DNA from: Bacillota bacterium
GTDB lineage: Bacteria > Bacillota > Clostridia > Peptostreptococcales > Acidaminobacteraceae
Length of the DNA: 7,207 bases
Assembly (NCBI GenBank): GCA_030529205.1
Contig: JAUMXJ010000055.1
Coordinates: 1-7,207, forward strand
Reading direction: 5' to 3'
Every line of letters begins with the position of its first letter. The first letter of the stretch is position 1. The notes beneath the pieces were generated by a model that saw only the letters and a program-made list of their open reading frames with translations, was not told the DNA's origin and ran no database searches. Below are positions 1-6,424 of the stretch, piece after piece. The translations under genes were made by a program, and so were the position numbers.

Positions 1-1001
1 ATCCGCTGCAGACTATGGAAAAACTTGAGATTTCAAAGAAAATTAAGGTGTTTGCAATCTTCGGTACCATTGTCGCGTGTTTGCTGATTGCAGAGGAAGT
101 CATTGCAAAGTACAGAAAAATCAGACTCGGGCTGTGGGGCCTTTCGGTCGTCGTGATGCTGGGCAGCATCGCAATGTATCGTGTTCGCGTCGAGCAATTC
201 TACGCACTTCTCGCAACCGTCGCCTTTGCAACCCTTTCTGTAGTTTATCTCATGAAACGGGTGCGTTATTACCTGCACCGACAGACAGAAAAGAGTTGTT
301 GTTACAAATCTCTATTGAAAGCGGCGGCGGAGCTTCTCGTCTGCATCGTCATCTCACTTGCGGGAGCGGTGTTCGTCGTCGTTCTGTACGGAAGCAGCAA
401 CTATTTGTTCGAGTTTTCCAAGTTTGTCGGCGTGAAGGCGTCGCAGATGATGCCGCTTCTTTTGACCATATTGCTCTATTTCAGCGTCATCGGAATGAAC
501 GGAGCGTATAGGCCGGAAGAAACGCCGTGGAGTCAGGTCAGGGATGTCTTACAGCGAAATGTTAAGGTCTGGCAGATGCTTTTGTTGGCAGGTGTTGCGG
601 GGATTCTCGCAATCATGACGCTCCGCAGCGGGCATACTTCCAATATCGAGCCGCCGTCCTTTGAACTCTGGTTCCGCAACCTGCTCGAGCTGATTACACC
701 GGCGAGACCGCGGACAAAGGCGATTTTCCTGGGCTTCCCGGCGCTTCTCATCCTAATCGTTCTCGCCGACAAAAAGTATTTCAGAAGCTCCTATATTTTG
801 TTTCTGCTCGCGGCGACCATCGGACAGGCGAATATACTCAACTCCTTTTCCCATATCAGGACTCCGCTTTTGGTGTCGCTGTACCGCGTTATGGGGGAGT
901 ATGTCGTTTCTCTGCTCTTTGCATTGATTTTTGTCGTATTGTTTGATTTGGCGGAGCGCGTGTACAGGGAAGTACGCAAGAGGATGGGAGTCAATGCGTA
1001 A
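1..1001 (+). CDS. DUF5693-family polytopic membrane protein, C-terminal part (gene enters from left edge)
   Basis: This is an integral membrane protein of unknown function. The frame is open to the window edge (codons begin at base 3, reading P-L-Q-T before the first Met at 15), and that Met has no ribosome binding site, so the true start lies outside. I therefore read this as the C-terminal half of a protein of roughly 650-700 residues. Counting from the Met at 15, hydrophobic stretches at about 11-27, 37-55, 61-80, 104-126, 144-162, 187-203, 235-251, 258-276 and 293-312 suggest about nine membrane spans. Two family-like motifs are visible: RNLLE...RPRTK at 221-235 followed by FLGFPAL, and SFSHIRTPL at 277-285 near the end. 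These resemble the conserved C-terminus of DUF5693 proteins, which are commonly encoded directly before csaB. The stop overlaps the csaB start by 8 bases, implying coupled translation. A role in export or assembly of the wall polymer handled by CsaB is inference from position only. Confidence 0.82.
   Translation, partial: PLQTMEKLEISKKIKVFAIFGTIVACLLIAEEVIAKYRKIRLGLWGLSVVVMLGSIAMYRVRVEQFYALLATVAFATLSVVYLMKRVRYYLHRQTEKSCCYKSLLKAAAELLVCIVISLAGAVFVVVLYGSSNYLFEFSKFVGVKASQMMPLLLTILLYFSVIGMNGAYRPEETPWSQVRDVLQRNVKVWQMLLLAGVAGILAIMTLRSGHTSNIEPPSFELWFRNLLELITPARPRTKAIFLGFPALLILIVLADKKYFRSSYILFLLAATIGQANILNSFSHIRTPLLVSLYRVMGEYVVSLLFALIFVVLFDLAERVYREVRKRMGVNA
978..993 (+). promoter_or_regulatory. Ribosome binding site that fixes the csaB start
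   Basis: The purine-rich stretch AAGAGGATGGGAG lies inside the last codons of the DUF5693 gene. AAGAGG (978-983) is 10 bases before the ATG at 994, and a second possible core GGGAG (986-990) is only 3 bases away. The 994 start gives the canonical CsaB N-terminus MRKILLSGYYGYNNAGDEA. An in-frame ATG at 931 would add 21 non-family residues and has no comparable site. Confidence 0.7.
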
Positions 1002-2091
1002 GATATTGTTGTCCGGATATTATGGGTACAATAATGCCGGGGATGAGGCGATTCTGAAGTCGATCATCGATAATATCAGAAAGATCGATCCCGCTTCAAA
1101 GATCACCGTGCTGACCGACAATGTGAAGTTTACAAAAGAAAAATATCGAATCAATGCCGTGAAACGCTTCAATCCGTTTCACCTTCTCCGTGCCCTGCTC
1201 GAATGCGACATTCTCATCAGCGGCGGCGGAACACTGTTTCAGGACAGGACGAGTACACGTTCTCTGATTTACTACACGGCGATTATCAATTTGGCGAAGT
1301 TTTTCGGGAAAAAGGTCATGATTTACGCAAACGGGATGGGGCCGCTGTCGAAGCCTTCCAATATCGCAAGAGTGAAGAAGACAATTGAGAATTCGGATAT
1401 TGTGACGCTGCGCGATGAAGAATCCATGGAGTTTGTGCGGGGACTTCGCGTGCGGAATCAAAATATTTTTTTGACGACGGATCCTGTTTTTTCGTTGAGT
1501 CCCGGAGACGAAAAGACTGCGCGGGAGATTCTGGCGGAAAACGCGCTTTCCTCAAATCGAGATTTTGTCGTGGTTTCCGTGCGTTCCTGGGAGCGTGAGG
1601 AGGAGTTTACCGCATTGTTCGCGAAGACATGTGATTATATTGCGGAGCGCTATCAAAAGGATATTGTATTCATTCCGATGCAGTATCCGCACGATTTGAT
1701 TACGACCGATAAAATCAGAGCGCAAATGCGGGAGGCATCCCGTGTGATCGAGCAATTGGACACAACACAGATGCTGTCGGTTATCGGTCAGTCGGCCTAT
1801 GTTTTGAGCATGCGACTGCACGGCTTGATCTTTGCGGGCACGGCGGGAATTCCGTGCCTGGGCTTCAGCTACGATCCGAAAATCGAACGTCTGTTGAAGC
1901 AGATTGAGATGCCCTGTGCGAGCAGGATAGAAGAGATGAGCTTCGCGGACATGAAGAAGAGTGTGGACGATATGGAGGAGCATCTCGAGGATTACAGACT
2001 TCGCATTCTCGAAAAACGGGAAGAAATCCTCTCCCTGTCTCATCATAATCTGGAGTACATGCGATTCGTTTTTAATAGGAGTACGCCATGA
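994..2091 (+). CDS. csaB: Polysaccharide pyruvyl transferase CsaB
   Basis: This cytoplasmic enzyme transfers pyruvate from phosphoenolpyruvate as a ketal onto a sugar (typically N-acetylmannosamine) of the secondary cell wall polysaccharide, the ligand that retains SLH-domain S-layer proteins. The 365-residue product is of normal length for the CsaB branch of the pyruvyl-transferase family (PF04230). Visible landmarks are the glycine-rich N-terminal motif GYYGYNNAGDEAIL (8-21), SGGGTLFQD (76-84), DPVF (163-166), the signature MRLHG (273-277, with the family's Arg/His pair) and SYDPK (292-296). Together these fit the two-domain GT-B-like fold. The ATG at 994 is preferred because the conserved N-terminus begins there. 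It overlaps the upstream membrane gene by 8 bases and the following LtaS-like gene by 4 (ATGA), so the three are one operon. The acceptor polymer cannot be read from sequence, and other PF04230 enzymes modify different glycans, but the N-terminal motif is strongly CsaB-like. Confidence 0.93.
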   Translation: MRKILLSGYYGYNNAGDEAILKSIIDNIRKIDPASKITVLTDNVKFTKEKYRINAVKRFNPFHLLRALLECDILISGGGTLFQDRTSTRSLIYYTAIINLAKFFGKKVMIYANGMGPLSKPSNIARVKKTIENSDIVTLRDEESMEFVRGLRVRNQNIFLTTDPVFSLSPGDEKTAREILAENALSSNRDFVVVSVRSWEREEEFTALFAKTCDYIAERYQKDIVFIPMQYPHDLITTDKIRAQMREASRVIEQLDTTQMLSVIGQSAYVLSMRLHGLIFAGTAGIPCLGFSYDPKIERLLKQIEMPCASRIEEMSFADMKKSVDDMEEHLEDYRLRILEKREEILSLSHHNLEYMRFVFNRSTP

Positions 2092-4076
2092 AGAAAAACA
2101 AAAAAAACGGAGCGAAAAAAAATTCTGCGGGAATCGACGCCAATCGAAAACCCGCAAAGAAGGTTTCGGTCAAAAAACGTTCCGCAAACGGAAAGAATGG
2201 CTCCGGAAGTCGCAGAATCGGACTTTCCGAGCGCCTTCTTCATTTTCTGAGAGAGCGAAGATTTCAGGTGTGGCAAGGGTATCTGTTCCTGTTTTTATTT
2301 TGTGTGGCACTGACATTTCTCGAATTTGCATACAGCGTGGGCAGTCTCGGCACTTTCTTGAAGAATTTGCAGCGTTCTCCGCTTATATTTTTGCTCAACC
2401 TTTTCCCGATTTCGGCAGGCGTGTTTTTTCTGTATTTTTTGACTTCTTCTCTGCGGTTCAGCACCATTGTCAACTTTATTTTTTTCAATGTGATTTTTAT
2501 CGTCAATCGGATTAAAATCCTGTATCGCAATGAACCCTTGTATATATCGGATCTCAGACTCGGGGCGGAAAGTATTGCCATTACGAAGGGAGAGAGCTAC
2601 TCTCCGGGTTCCGCCGTCTTGCTCTTATCCGGTGCGGCGTTTGTGCTCCTGCTGTTCGTGGTGTTCTATTTTAAATCCGCCAAGATCGGTTGGAAATCCA
2701 GGGTTATCGGCGGAATCGCCACGGTGTTGATCAGCTGGTCCATGTTTGCAAATGTGTATCCGAATCAGGCGCTTTATGCTCGCATACTTCCGGATGTATC
2801 GATGTACAATGACAGCGATTCCTCGGAAAACAAGGGCATTTTGTACTACCTGCTCTATAGTGTACAGTTTTCAAAGGTTGCAATCCCCGACGGTTACAAT
2901 AAAAACGAATTCTCCGGGACGGAGCACGGACAGATTGAAATGACGGTTAAACCGAATATTTTGATGATTATGGGGGAGGCCTATTTCGATCTCTCCGATC
3001 TGGAGATATTTTCGTTCCCGAACCGAAGACCGACGCATCATTTCGACCGTCTGTCCCGAGACGCGCTCGTGACGGGAAGGATTTGGGTTCCCGCATTTGG
3101 AGGAGGGACGGCGGACACCGAGTTTGACGTGCTCACCGGTTGCCTTACCATAAAATGTGCCCCCAACGGGACCTTTTCGTTCAATTCCATTTTGGATGAT
3201 ACCGGTTCCGTCGCGAGGGTGTTGAAAAACCGGGGCTATCACACGAGAGCCTTCCATCCGGGATATAATTTCTTCTACAAAAGGCAGACCGTGTACCCGC
3301 GATTGGGGTTTGACGAAGTTCTCTTTATTGATTCCGTCGAAAATCAGATTTTTGTCGGTCGGAACTTGCAGGAAAAACAGACATTCGACGAGTATACCGG
3401 GCGTCTTCTCCGGCATCTGGATGCGGAGGAACGTCCGATTTTCGACTACATGGTGACCATTCAAAACCACGGACCGTATTATGCGGGAAAATTTAACGCG
3501 GACTATGCATTCGAGTGCGAGGTGCCTTTGCACGACGAGGTGAGAAGTTGCATTGCATCCTATTTTCAGGGTGTGCATGAGATGGACGAAGAGCTCGGAA
3601 GATTGGCGGACTTGGTCGAAGAACTGCCCGAGCCTTTTCTGCTCGTGTTTTACGGCGATCACCTCCCTTCCCTTTACGGAGGAAACTACAGCTACGATCA
3701 GATAGGGATGGATATTGTGAGCGGAGATTTTGATGCGGAGAAGAGGAGACATACCACACCGTACTTGATTTGGGCAAACAGAAGCTATCGTGAAATGTTG
3801 GAAAAGCAATATGGCAGCGATAAAATTCCTCCCGAAATCAATCGGGAGAATGTCTCTCTGATTACTTCAAACTACTTGGGCGGATTGGTGCTGCAAGTTG
3901 CGGGAGCGGCACAGGCGGATGAATTTTTTGTGGAATTGAATGCCCTGCGTGCGAATTATCCGGTCATCTCCTCCAAATTCATCTATGACGGAAAGACGTT
4001 TTTTCTGACCGATGAAGTGAATGCGGACGCACTCGGCAGGTACTACCGCTATCAGTACTATCGAATCAATGATTAA
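2088..4076 (+). CDS. LTA synthase (LtaS)-family membrane phosphoglycerol transferase
   Basis: A membrane-anchored alkaline-phosphatase/sulfatase-superfamily enzyme that transfers or polymerises sn-glycerol-1-phosphate from phosphatidylglycerol on the outer membrane face. The 662-residue protein has a Lys/Arg-rich, presumably cytoplasmic N-tail (1-60) and about five membrane spans (near 62-82, 97-120, 124-140, 175-196 and 204-222). A linker follows, then an extracellular sulfatase-fold domain from about 288. Likely Mn-site and catalytic residues by family alignment are Glu297 (MIMGEAYFDL), the nucleophile Thr341 (GGGTADTEFDVLTG), and Asp524 and His525 (FYGDHLPSLY). His461 in TIQNHGPY fits the substrate-binding His. 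Length and span count match LtaS. The start is set by AGGAG at 2077-2081, 6 bases before ATG, and overlaps the csaB stop (ATGA). Co-transcription with csaB suggests a role in the same wall polymer system. It could be a true LTA polymerase, a primase-type enzyme, or a transferase decorating another polymer, so no gene symbol is given. Confidence 0.92.
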   Translation: MKKNKKNGAKKNSAGIDANRKPAKKVSVKKRSANGKNGSGSRRIGLSERLLHFLRERRFQVWQGYLFLFLFCVALTFLEFAYSVGSLGTFLKNLQRSPLIFLLNLFPISAGVFFLYFLTSSLRFSTIVNFIFFNVIFIVNRIKILYRNEPLYISDLRLGAESIAITKGESYSPGSAVLLLSGAAFVLLLFVVFYFKSAKIGWKSRVIGGIATVLISWSMFANVYPNQALYARILPDVSMYNDSDSSENKGILYYLLYSVQFSKVAIPDGYNKNEFSGTEHGQIEMTVKPNILMIMGEAYFDLSDLEIFSFPNRRPTHHFDRLSRDALVTGRIWVPAFGGGTADTEFDVLTGCLTIKCAPNGTFSFNSILDDTGSVARVLKNRGYHTRAFHPGYNFFYKRQTVYPRLGFDEVLFIDSVENQIFVGRNLQEKQTFDEYTGRLLRHLDAEERPIFDYMVTIQNHGPYYAGKFNADYAFECEVPLHDEVRSCIASYFQGVHEMDEELGRLADLVEELPEPFLLVFYGDHLPSLYGGNYSYDQIGMDIVSGDFDAEKRRHTTPYLIWANRSYREMLEKQYGSDKIPPEINRENVSLITSNYLGGLVLQVAGAAQADEFFVELNALRANYPVISSKFIYDGKTFFLTDEVNADALGRYYRYQYYRIND

Positions 4077-4146
4077 ATGTCAACGAAAAAGAGTATTCTG
4101 AAAAGAAGGTCATATTACATTCAATCGGTAAAATACGGAGGTTGTT

Positions 4147-4755
4147 ATGAAACTAAGTCATATTCTCATGAAAGTGGATAATCTGGATCGGGCGGTGCGG
4201 GAGTACCGTGAAAAAGGTTTTGTCGTCGAATACGGCATCGCCAAAAATCCGTACAATGCACTCATATACTTTTCGGAAGGGCCGTATATTGAGTTGATTG
4301 CCCGAACCGGTATGCCGTCCTTTATCAAGGTCTTGTTTCGTCTGTTCGGAAAAGGCGCTGTGGTCGATCTCATTCAGAATATTGATGATGCTCCTCCGGG
4401 AGCATACTGCGAGTTGGCACTCGAAAATTATAAGGACAATCTGGATGAAGAGAGAGCCATTTTGAAAAAACACGGACTCGAAAGTGCGGGAATACCGAGT
4501 GGTCGTAACGACACACACGGCAGAAAGATGCGCTTCAAAATCGCCGCGACTTCCGATCGCCGTGTTCCGTTTATGATGACCTATTTTTCGGAGGATCCGA
4601 AACCGAAAGATTTCGTCCATCCGAACGGCATTCGCCGAGTAAAACGGGTTGTTTTCAGAACCGATGCGAAGTTCTTCGACGTCATCAACGAATTGTGTGA
4701 TGATGAGGGACTGAGGCTCGAGGAGGGAAAAGGAATCGAAGTGGAGTTCGAATAG
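4147..4755 (+). CDS. Glyoxalase-like (VOC superfamily) protein
   Basis: A 202-residue soluble protein resembling glyoxalase-like domain proteins (PF13468 type) of the vicinal oxygen chelate superfamily. The first beta-alpha-beta-beta-beta module is seen as SHILMKVDNLDRAVREYREKGF (at 4-25), followed by ALIYFSEGPYIELIA (38-52). His5 and Glu49 are plausible metal ligands, as is common in the fold. The second half carries the family pattern of an R-x-D/N-x-x-G segment (120-125), a strand, VPFMMTYF (140-147) and HPNGIRRV (158-165). No signal peptide or membrane segment is seen. GGAGG at 4137-4141, 5 bases before ATG, supports the start. The gene follows the LtaS-like gene by 70 bases with no clear terminator or promoter between, so it may be the operon's last gene. 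The kam promoter begins 16 bases after its stop. Substrate and reaction are unknown; the superfamily includes lyases, dioxygenases, isomerases and binding proteins. Confidence 0.75.
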   Translation: MKLSHILMKVDNLDRAVREYREKGFVVEYGIAKNPYNALIYFSEGPYIELIARTGMPSFIKVLFRLFGKGAVVDLIQNIDDAPPGAYCELALENYKDNLDEERAILKKHGLESAGIPSGRNDTHGRKMRFKIAATSDRRVPFMMTYFSEDPKPKDFVHPNGIRRVKRVVFRTDAKFFDVINELCDDEGLRLEEGKGIEVEFE

Positions 4756-4770
4756 CGAGCTTCTGCGTCC

Positions 4771-4799
4771 TTGTCATCCGGCGGATTGCACGATATAAT
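4771..4799 (+). promoter_or_regulatory. Strong SigA-type promoter for kamDE
   Basis: TTGTCA (4771-4776, five of six matches to the -35 consensus) is followed by a 17-base spacer and a perfect TATAAT (4794-4799). This is optimal geometry for the housekeeping sigma factor. Transcription should begin at about 4805-4807, leaving a leader of about 63 nt before kamD. It sits in the largest gene-free gap of the window, directly before a metabolic operon. Confidence 0.8.
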
Positions 4800-4802
4800 G
4801 AG

Positions 4803-4812
4803 GTGTGCACAC
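4803..4812. promoter_or_regulatory. Perfect 10-base palindrome over the expected transcription start
   Basis: GTGTGCACAC is a perfect inverted repeat that begins 4 bases after the -10 element and covers the predicted start site. That position is typical of a repressor operator. No specific regulator family can be named from this motif. Its right half also forms part of the adjacent hairpin, so it may owe its symmetry to that structure or to chance. Confidence 0.4.
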
Positions 4813-4827
4813 GGTTGTGCGTTTTTT
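4805..4827 (+). terminator. Short hairpin followed by six T: weak intrinsic terminator or 5' leader stem-loop
   Basis: GCACA (4807-4811) pairs with TGTGC (4816-4820) around a CGGT tetraloop. Two flanking wobble pairs could extend it to 7 bp (4805-4822). A run of six T (4822-4827) follows. For RNA coming from the VOC gene this resembles a modest intrinsic terminator. For RNA starting at the kam promoter the hairpin begins almost at +1, too early for normal termination, and would instead be a 5'-terminal stem-loop. The short stem makes the terminator call tentative. Confidence 0.5.
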
Positions 4828-4868
4828 GGTGCAAACAATACGGCAATAACATAGAATAGGGAGGACAT

Positions 4869-6422
4869 ATGAGAGCAAAATTGAATCTTGACCTGGACAT
4901 CGTGAACAAAGCTCGAAAATCCGCTGAGAAAATTGCAAAGGATACGCAGGGATTTATCGATCAACATACCACGGTAGCGGTCGAGAGAACCATTTCGAGG
5001 CTATTGGGAATCGACGGTGTCGACGAAGTCGAGACCCCGTACCCGAATATTATCGTGGATAATATCAAAGACGGCGGCGGCCTCGGAGATGGAATCGCAT
5101 TATACATCGGAAATGCGATGCTTCATACCGGCAAGACACCGCAGGAAATTGCGGAGATGGTATCTAGGGGGGAGATCAATCTCACGGCAATGGACTTGAA
5201 ACCGAGACAGGAAATCGAGGCGGTGCTCGAGCCGATTGTAAAATCGACATTGGAACGCATCAAGGGCAATCGTGCGAAGAGAGACGAGTATCTCCGCACC
5301 ATCGGAGAAGGAGCGAGACCGTATCTATACGTAATCGTTGCAACAGGTAATATCTTTGAAGACGTACTTCAGGCGGAAGCCGCTGCGAGACAGGGTGCGG
5401 ATATTATCGCTGTTATAAGGACTACAGGACAGTCGCTTCTCGACTATGTGCCGTACGGTGCGACAACAGAAGGCTTCGGGGGTACTTATGCGACCCAGGA
5501 AAACTTCCGTATTATGAGAAAGAAGCTCGATGAGGTCGGAGTGGAAGTCGGCAGATACATCAGACTTTGTAACTACTGTTCGGGGCTGTGTATGCCCGAG
5601 ATTGCGGCAATGGGTGCTCTTGAAAGACTCGACGTCATGCTCAATGACGCGTTGTACGGAATCCTGTTCCGAGACATCAATATGCAGCGCACCATTGTCG
5701 ACCAGTTCTTCTCCAGGGTCATCAACGGCTATGCGGGCGTTATCATCAATACGGGTGAGGACAACTACCTCACAACCGCGGATGCGATTGAAGAGGCACA
5801 CACCGTACTCGCATCACAGTTTATCAACGAACAGTTCGCAAAAATCGCCGGTCTTCCGGAGGAGCAGATGGGTCTGGGTCACGCATTCGAAATGAACCCG
5901 GATACGGAGGACGGATTCCTTCTTGAGCTTGCGCAGGCGCAGATGGCGAGAGAGATTTTCCCGAATGCGCCGTTGAAATACATGCCGCCTACCAAGTTTA
6001 TGACGGGTGATATTTTTAAAGGGCATATCCAGGACGCGCTGTTTAACGCCGTATCCATCATGACCGGTCAGAGTCTTCAGCTCCTCGGAATGCTCACGGA
6101 AGCGATTCATACACCGCTGCTTCAGGACCGTTTGCTCTCGATTGAGAACGCGAAGTACATCTTCAACAATATGCGTCATATGAGCGACGAGATCGAATTC
6201 AAAGAGGGCGGAATTATTCAAAAAAGAGCACAGGAAGTTCTCGGAAAAGCTGCCGATCTTCTTGAAGTCATTGAAAAAGAGGGTATCATGTCCACCATCG
6301 AACAGGGAAAATTCGGGGGCGTTACACGCAGAATGGACGGCGGTAAAGGACTTGCGGGCGTAAGCAAGAAAACCGACAATTACTTTAACCCGTTCGTAGA
6401 CAGAATGCTTAGGAGGGAATAA
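4869..6422 (+). CDS. kamD: Lysine 5,6-aminomutase, alpha subunit KamD
   Basis: This is the large subunit of the adenosylcobalamin- and PLP-dependent enzyme that moves the terminal amino group of D-lysine or L-beta-lysine from C6 to C5 in anaerobic lysine fermentation. The alpha subunit forms the TIM-barrel core that receives the substrate and the adenosyl side of B12. The 517-residue length is that expected for KamD. It is much shorter than the related ornithine 4,5-aminomutase large subunit OraE, which argues against that alternative. Characteristic stretches are Arg184-TTGQSLLDYVPYGAT (to 199), RLCNYCSGLCMPE (232-244), ALYGILFRD (261-269) and GLGHAFEMNPDTEDGF (335-350). Tyr263 and Arg268 fall where, as I recall, the Clostridium sticklandii enzyme contacts PLP. 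AGGGAGGA (4858-4865) precedes the ATG. It is the first gene after a strong promoter and overlaps kamE by one base, so the subunits should be made in equal amounts. Confidence 0.96.
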   Translation: MRAKLNLDLDIVNKARKSAEKIAKDTQGFIDQHTTVAVERTISRLLGIDGVDEVETPYPNIIVDNIKDGGGLGDGIALYIGNAMLHTGKTPQEIAEMVSRGEINLTAMDLKPRQEIEAVLEPIVKSTLERIKGNRAKRDEYLRTIGEGARPYLYVIVATGNIFEDVLQAEAAARQGADIIAVIRTTGQSLLDYVPYGATTEGFGGTYATQENFRIMRKKLDEVGVEVGRYIRLCNYCSGLCMPEIAAMGALERLDVMLNDALYGILFRDINMQRTIVDQFFSRVINGYAGVIINTGEDNYLTTADAIEEAHTVLASQFINEQFAKIAGLPEEQMGLGHAFEMNPDTEDGFLLELAQAQMAREIFPNAPLKYMPPTKFMTGDIFKGHIQDALFNAVSIMTGQSLQLLGMLTEAIHTPLLQDRLLSIENAKYIFNNMRHMSDEIEFKEGGIIQKRAQEVLGKAADLLEVIEKEGIMSTIEQGKFGGVTRRMDGGKGLAGVSKKTDNYFNPFVDRMLRRE

Positions 6423-6424
6423 TG
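6411..6424 (+). promoter_or_regulatory. kamD-kamE coupling site (ribosome binding site plus TAATG)
   Basis: AGGAGGG (6411-6417) lies in the last codons of kamD, 4 bases before the kamE ATG. That ATG shares one base with the kamD stop (TAATG). A terminating ribosome can restart at once, which fits stoichiometric production of the two subunits. Confidence 0.85.

Noticed and set aside
15..17. First ATG of the DUF5693 frame as a true start
   Set aside because: There is no ribosome binding site before it, the frame is open to the window edge, and the family is about twice as long.
931..993. Upstream in-frame ATG extending csaB by 21 residues
   Set aside because: The extension lies within the DUF5693 gene, lacks a ribosome binding site and has no family similarity. 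The canonical CsaB N-terminus starts at 994.
2871..3809. Long minus-strand open frame (312 codons) opposite the LtaS-like gene
   Set aside because: It lies wholly inside a gene with intact catalytic motifs on the + strand, and its translation shows no recognisable family motif. It is a shadow of codon bias.
4077..4146. Promoter or terminator between the LtaS-like and VOC genes
   Set aside because: Candidate -10 elements such as TATTCT (4094-4099) and CATATT (4111-4116) have no -35 partner at proper spacing, and no stable hairpin with a T-run is seen.
4806..4868. Cobalamin or lysine riboswitch in the kamD leader
   Set aside because: A leader of about 63 nt is far too short for either class, and no B12-box-like or lysine-riboswitch core is visible.
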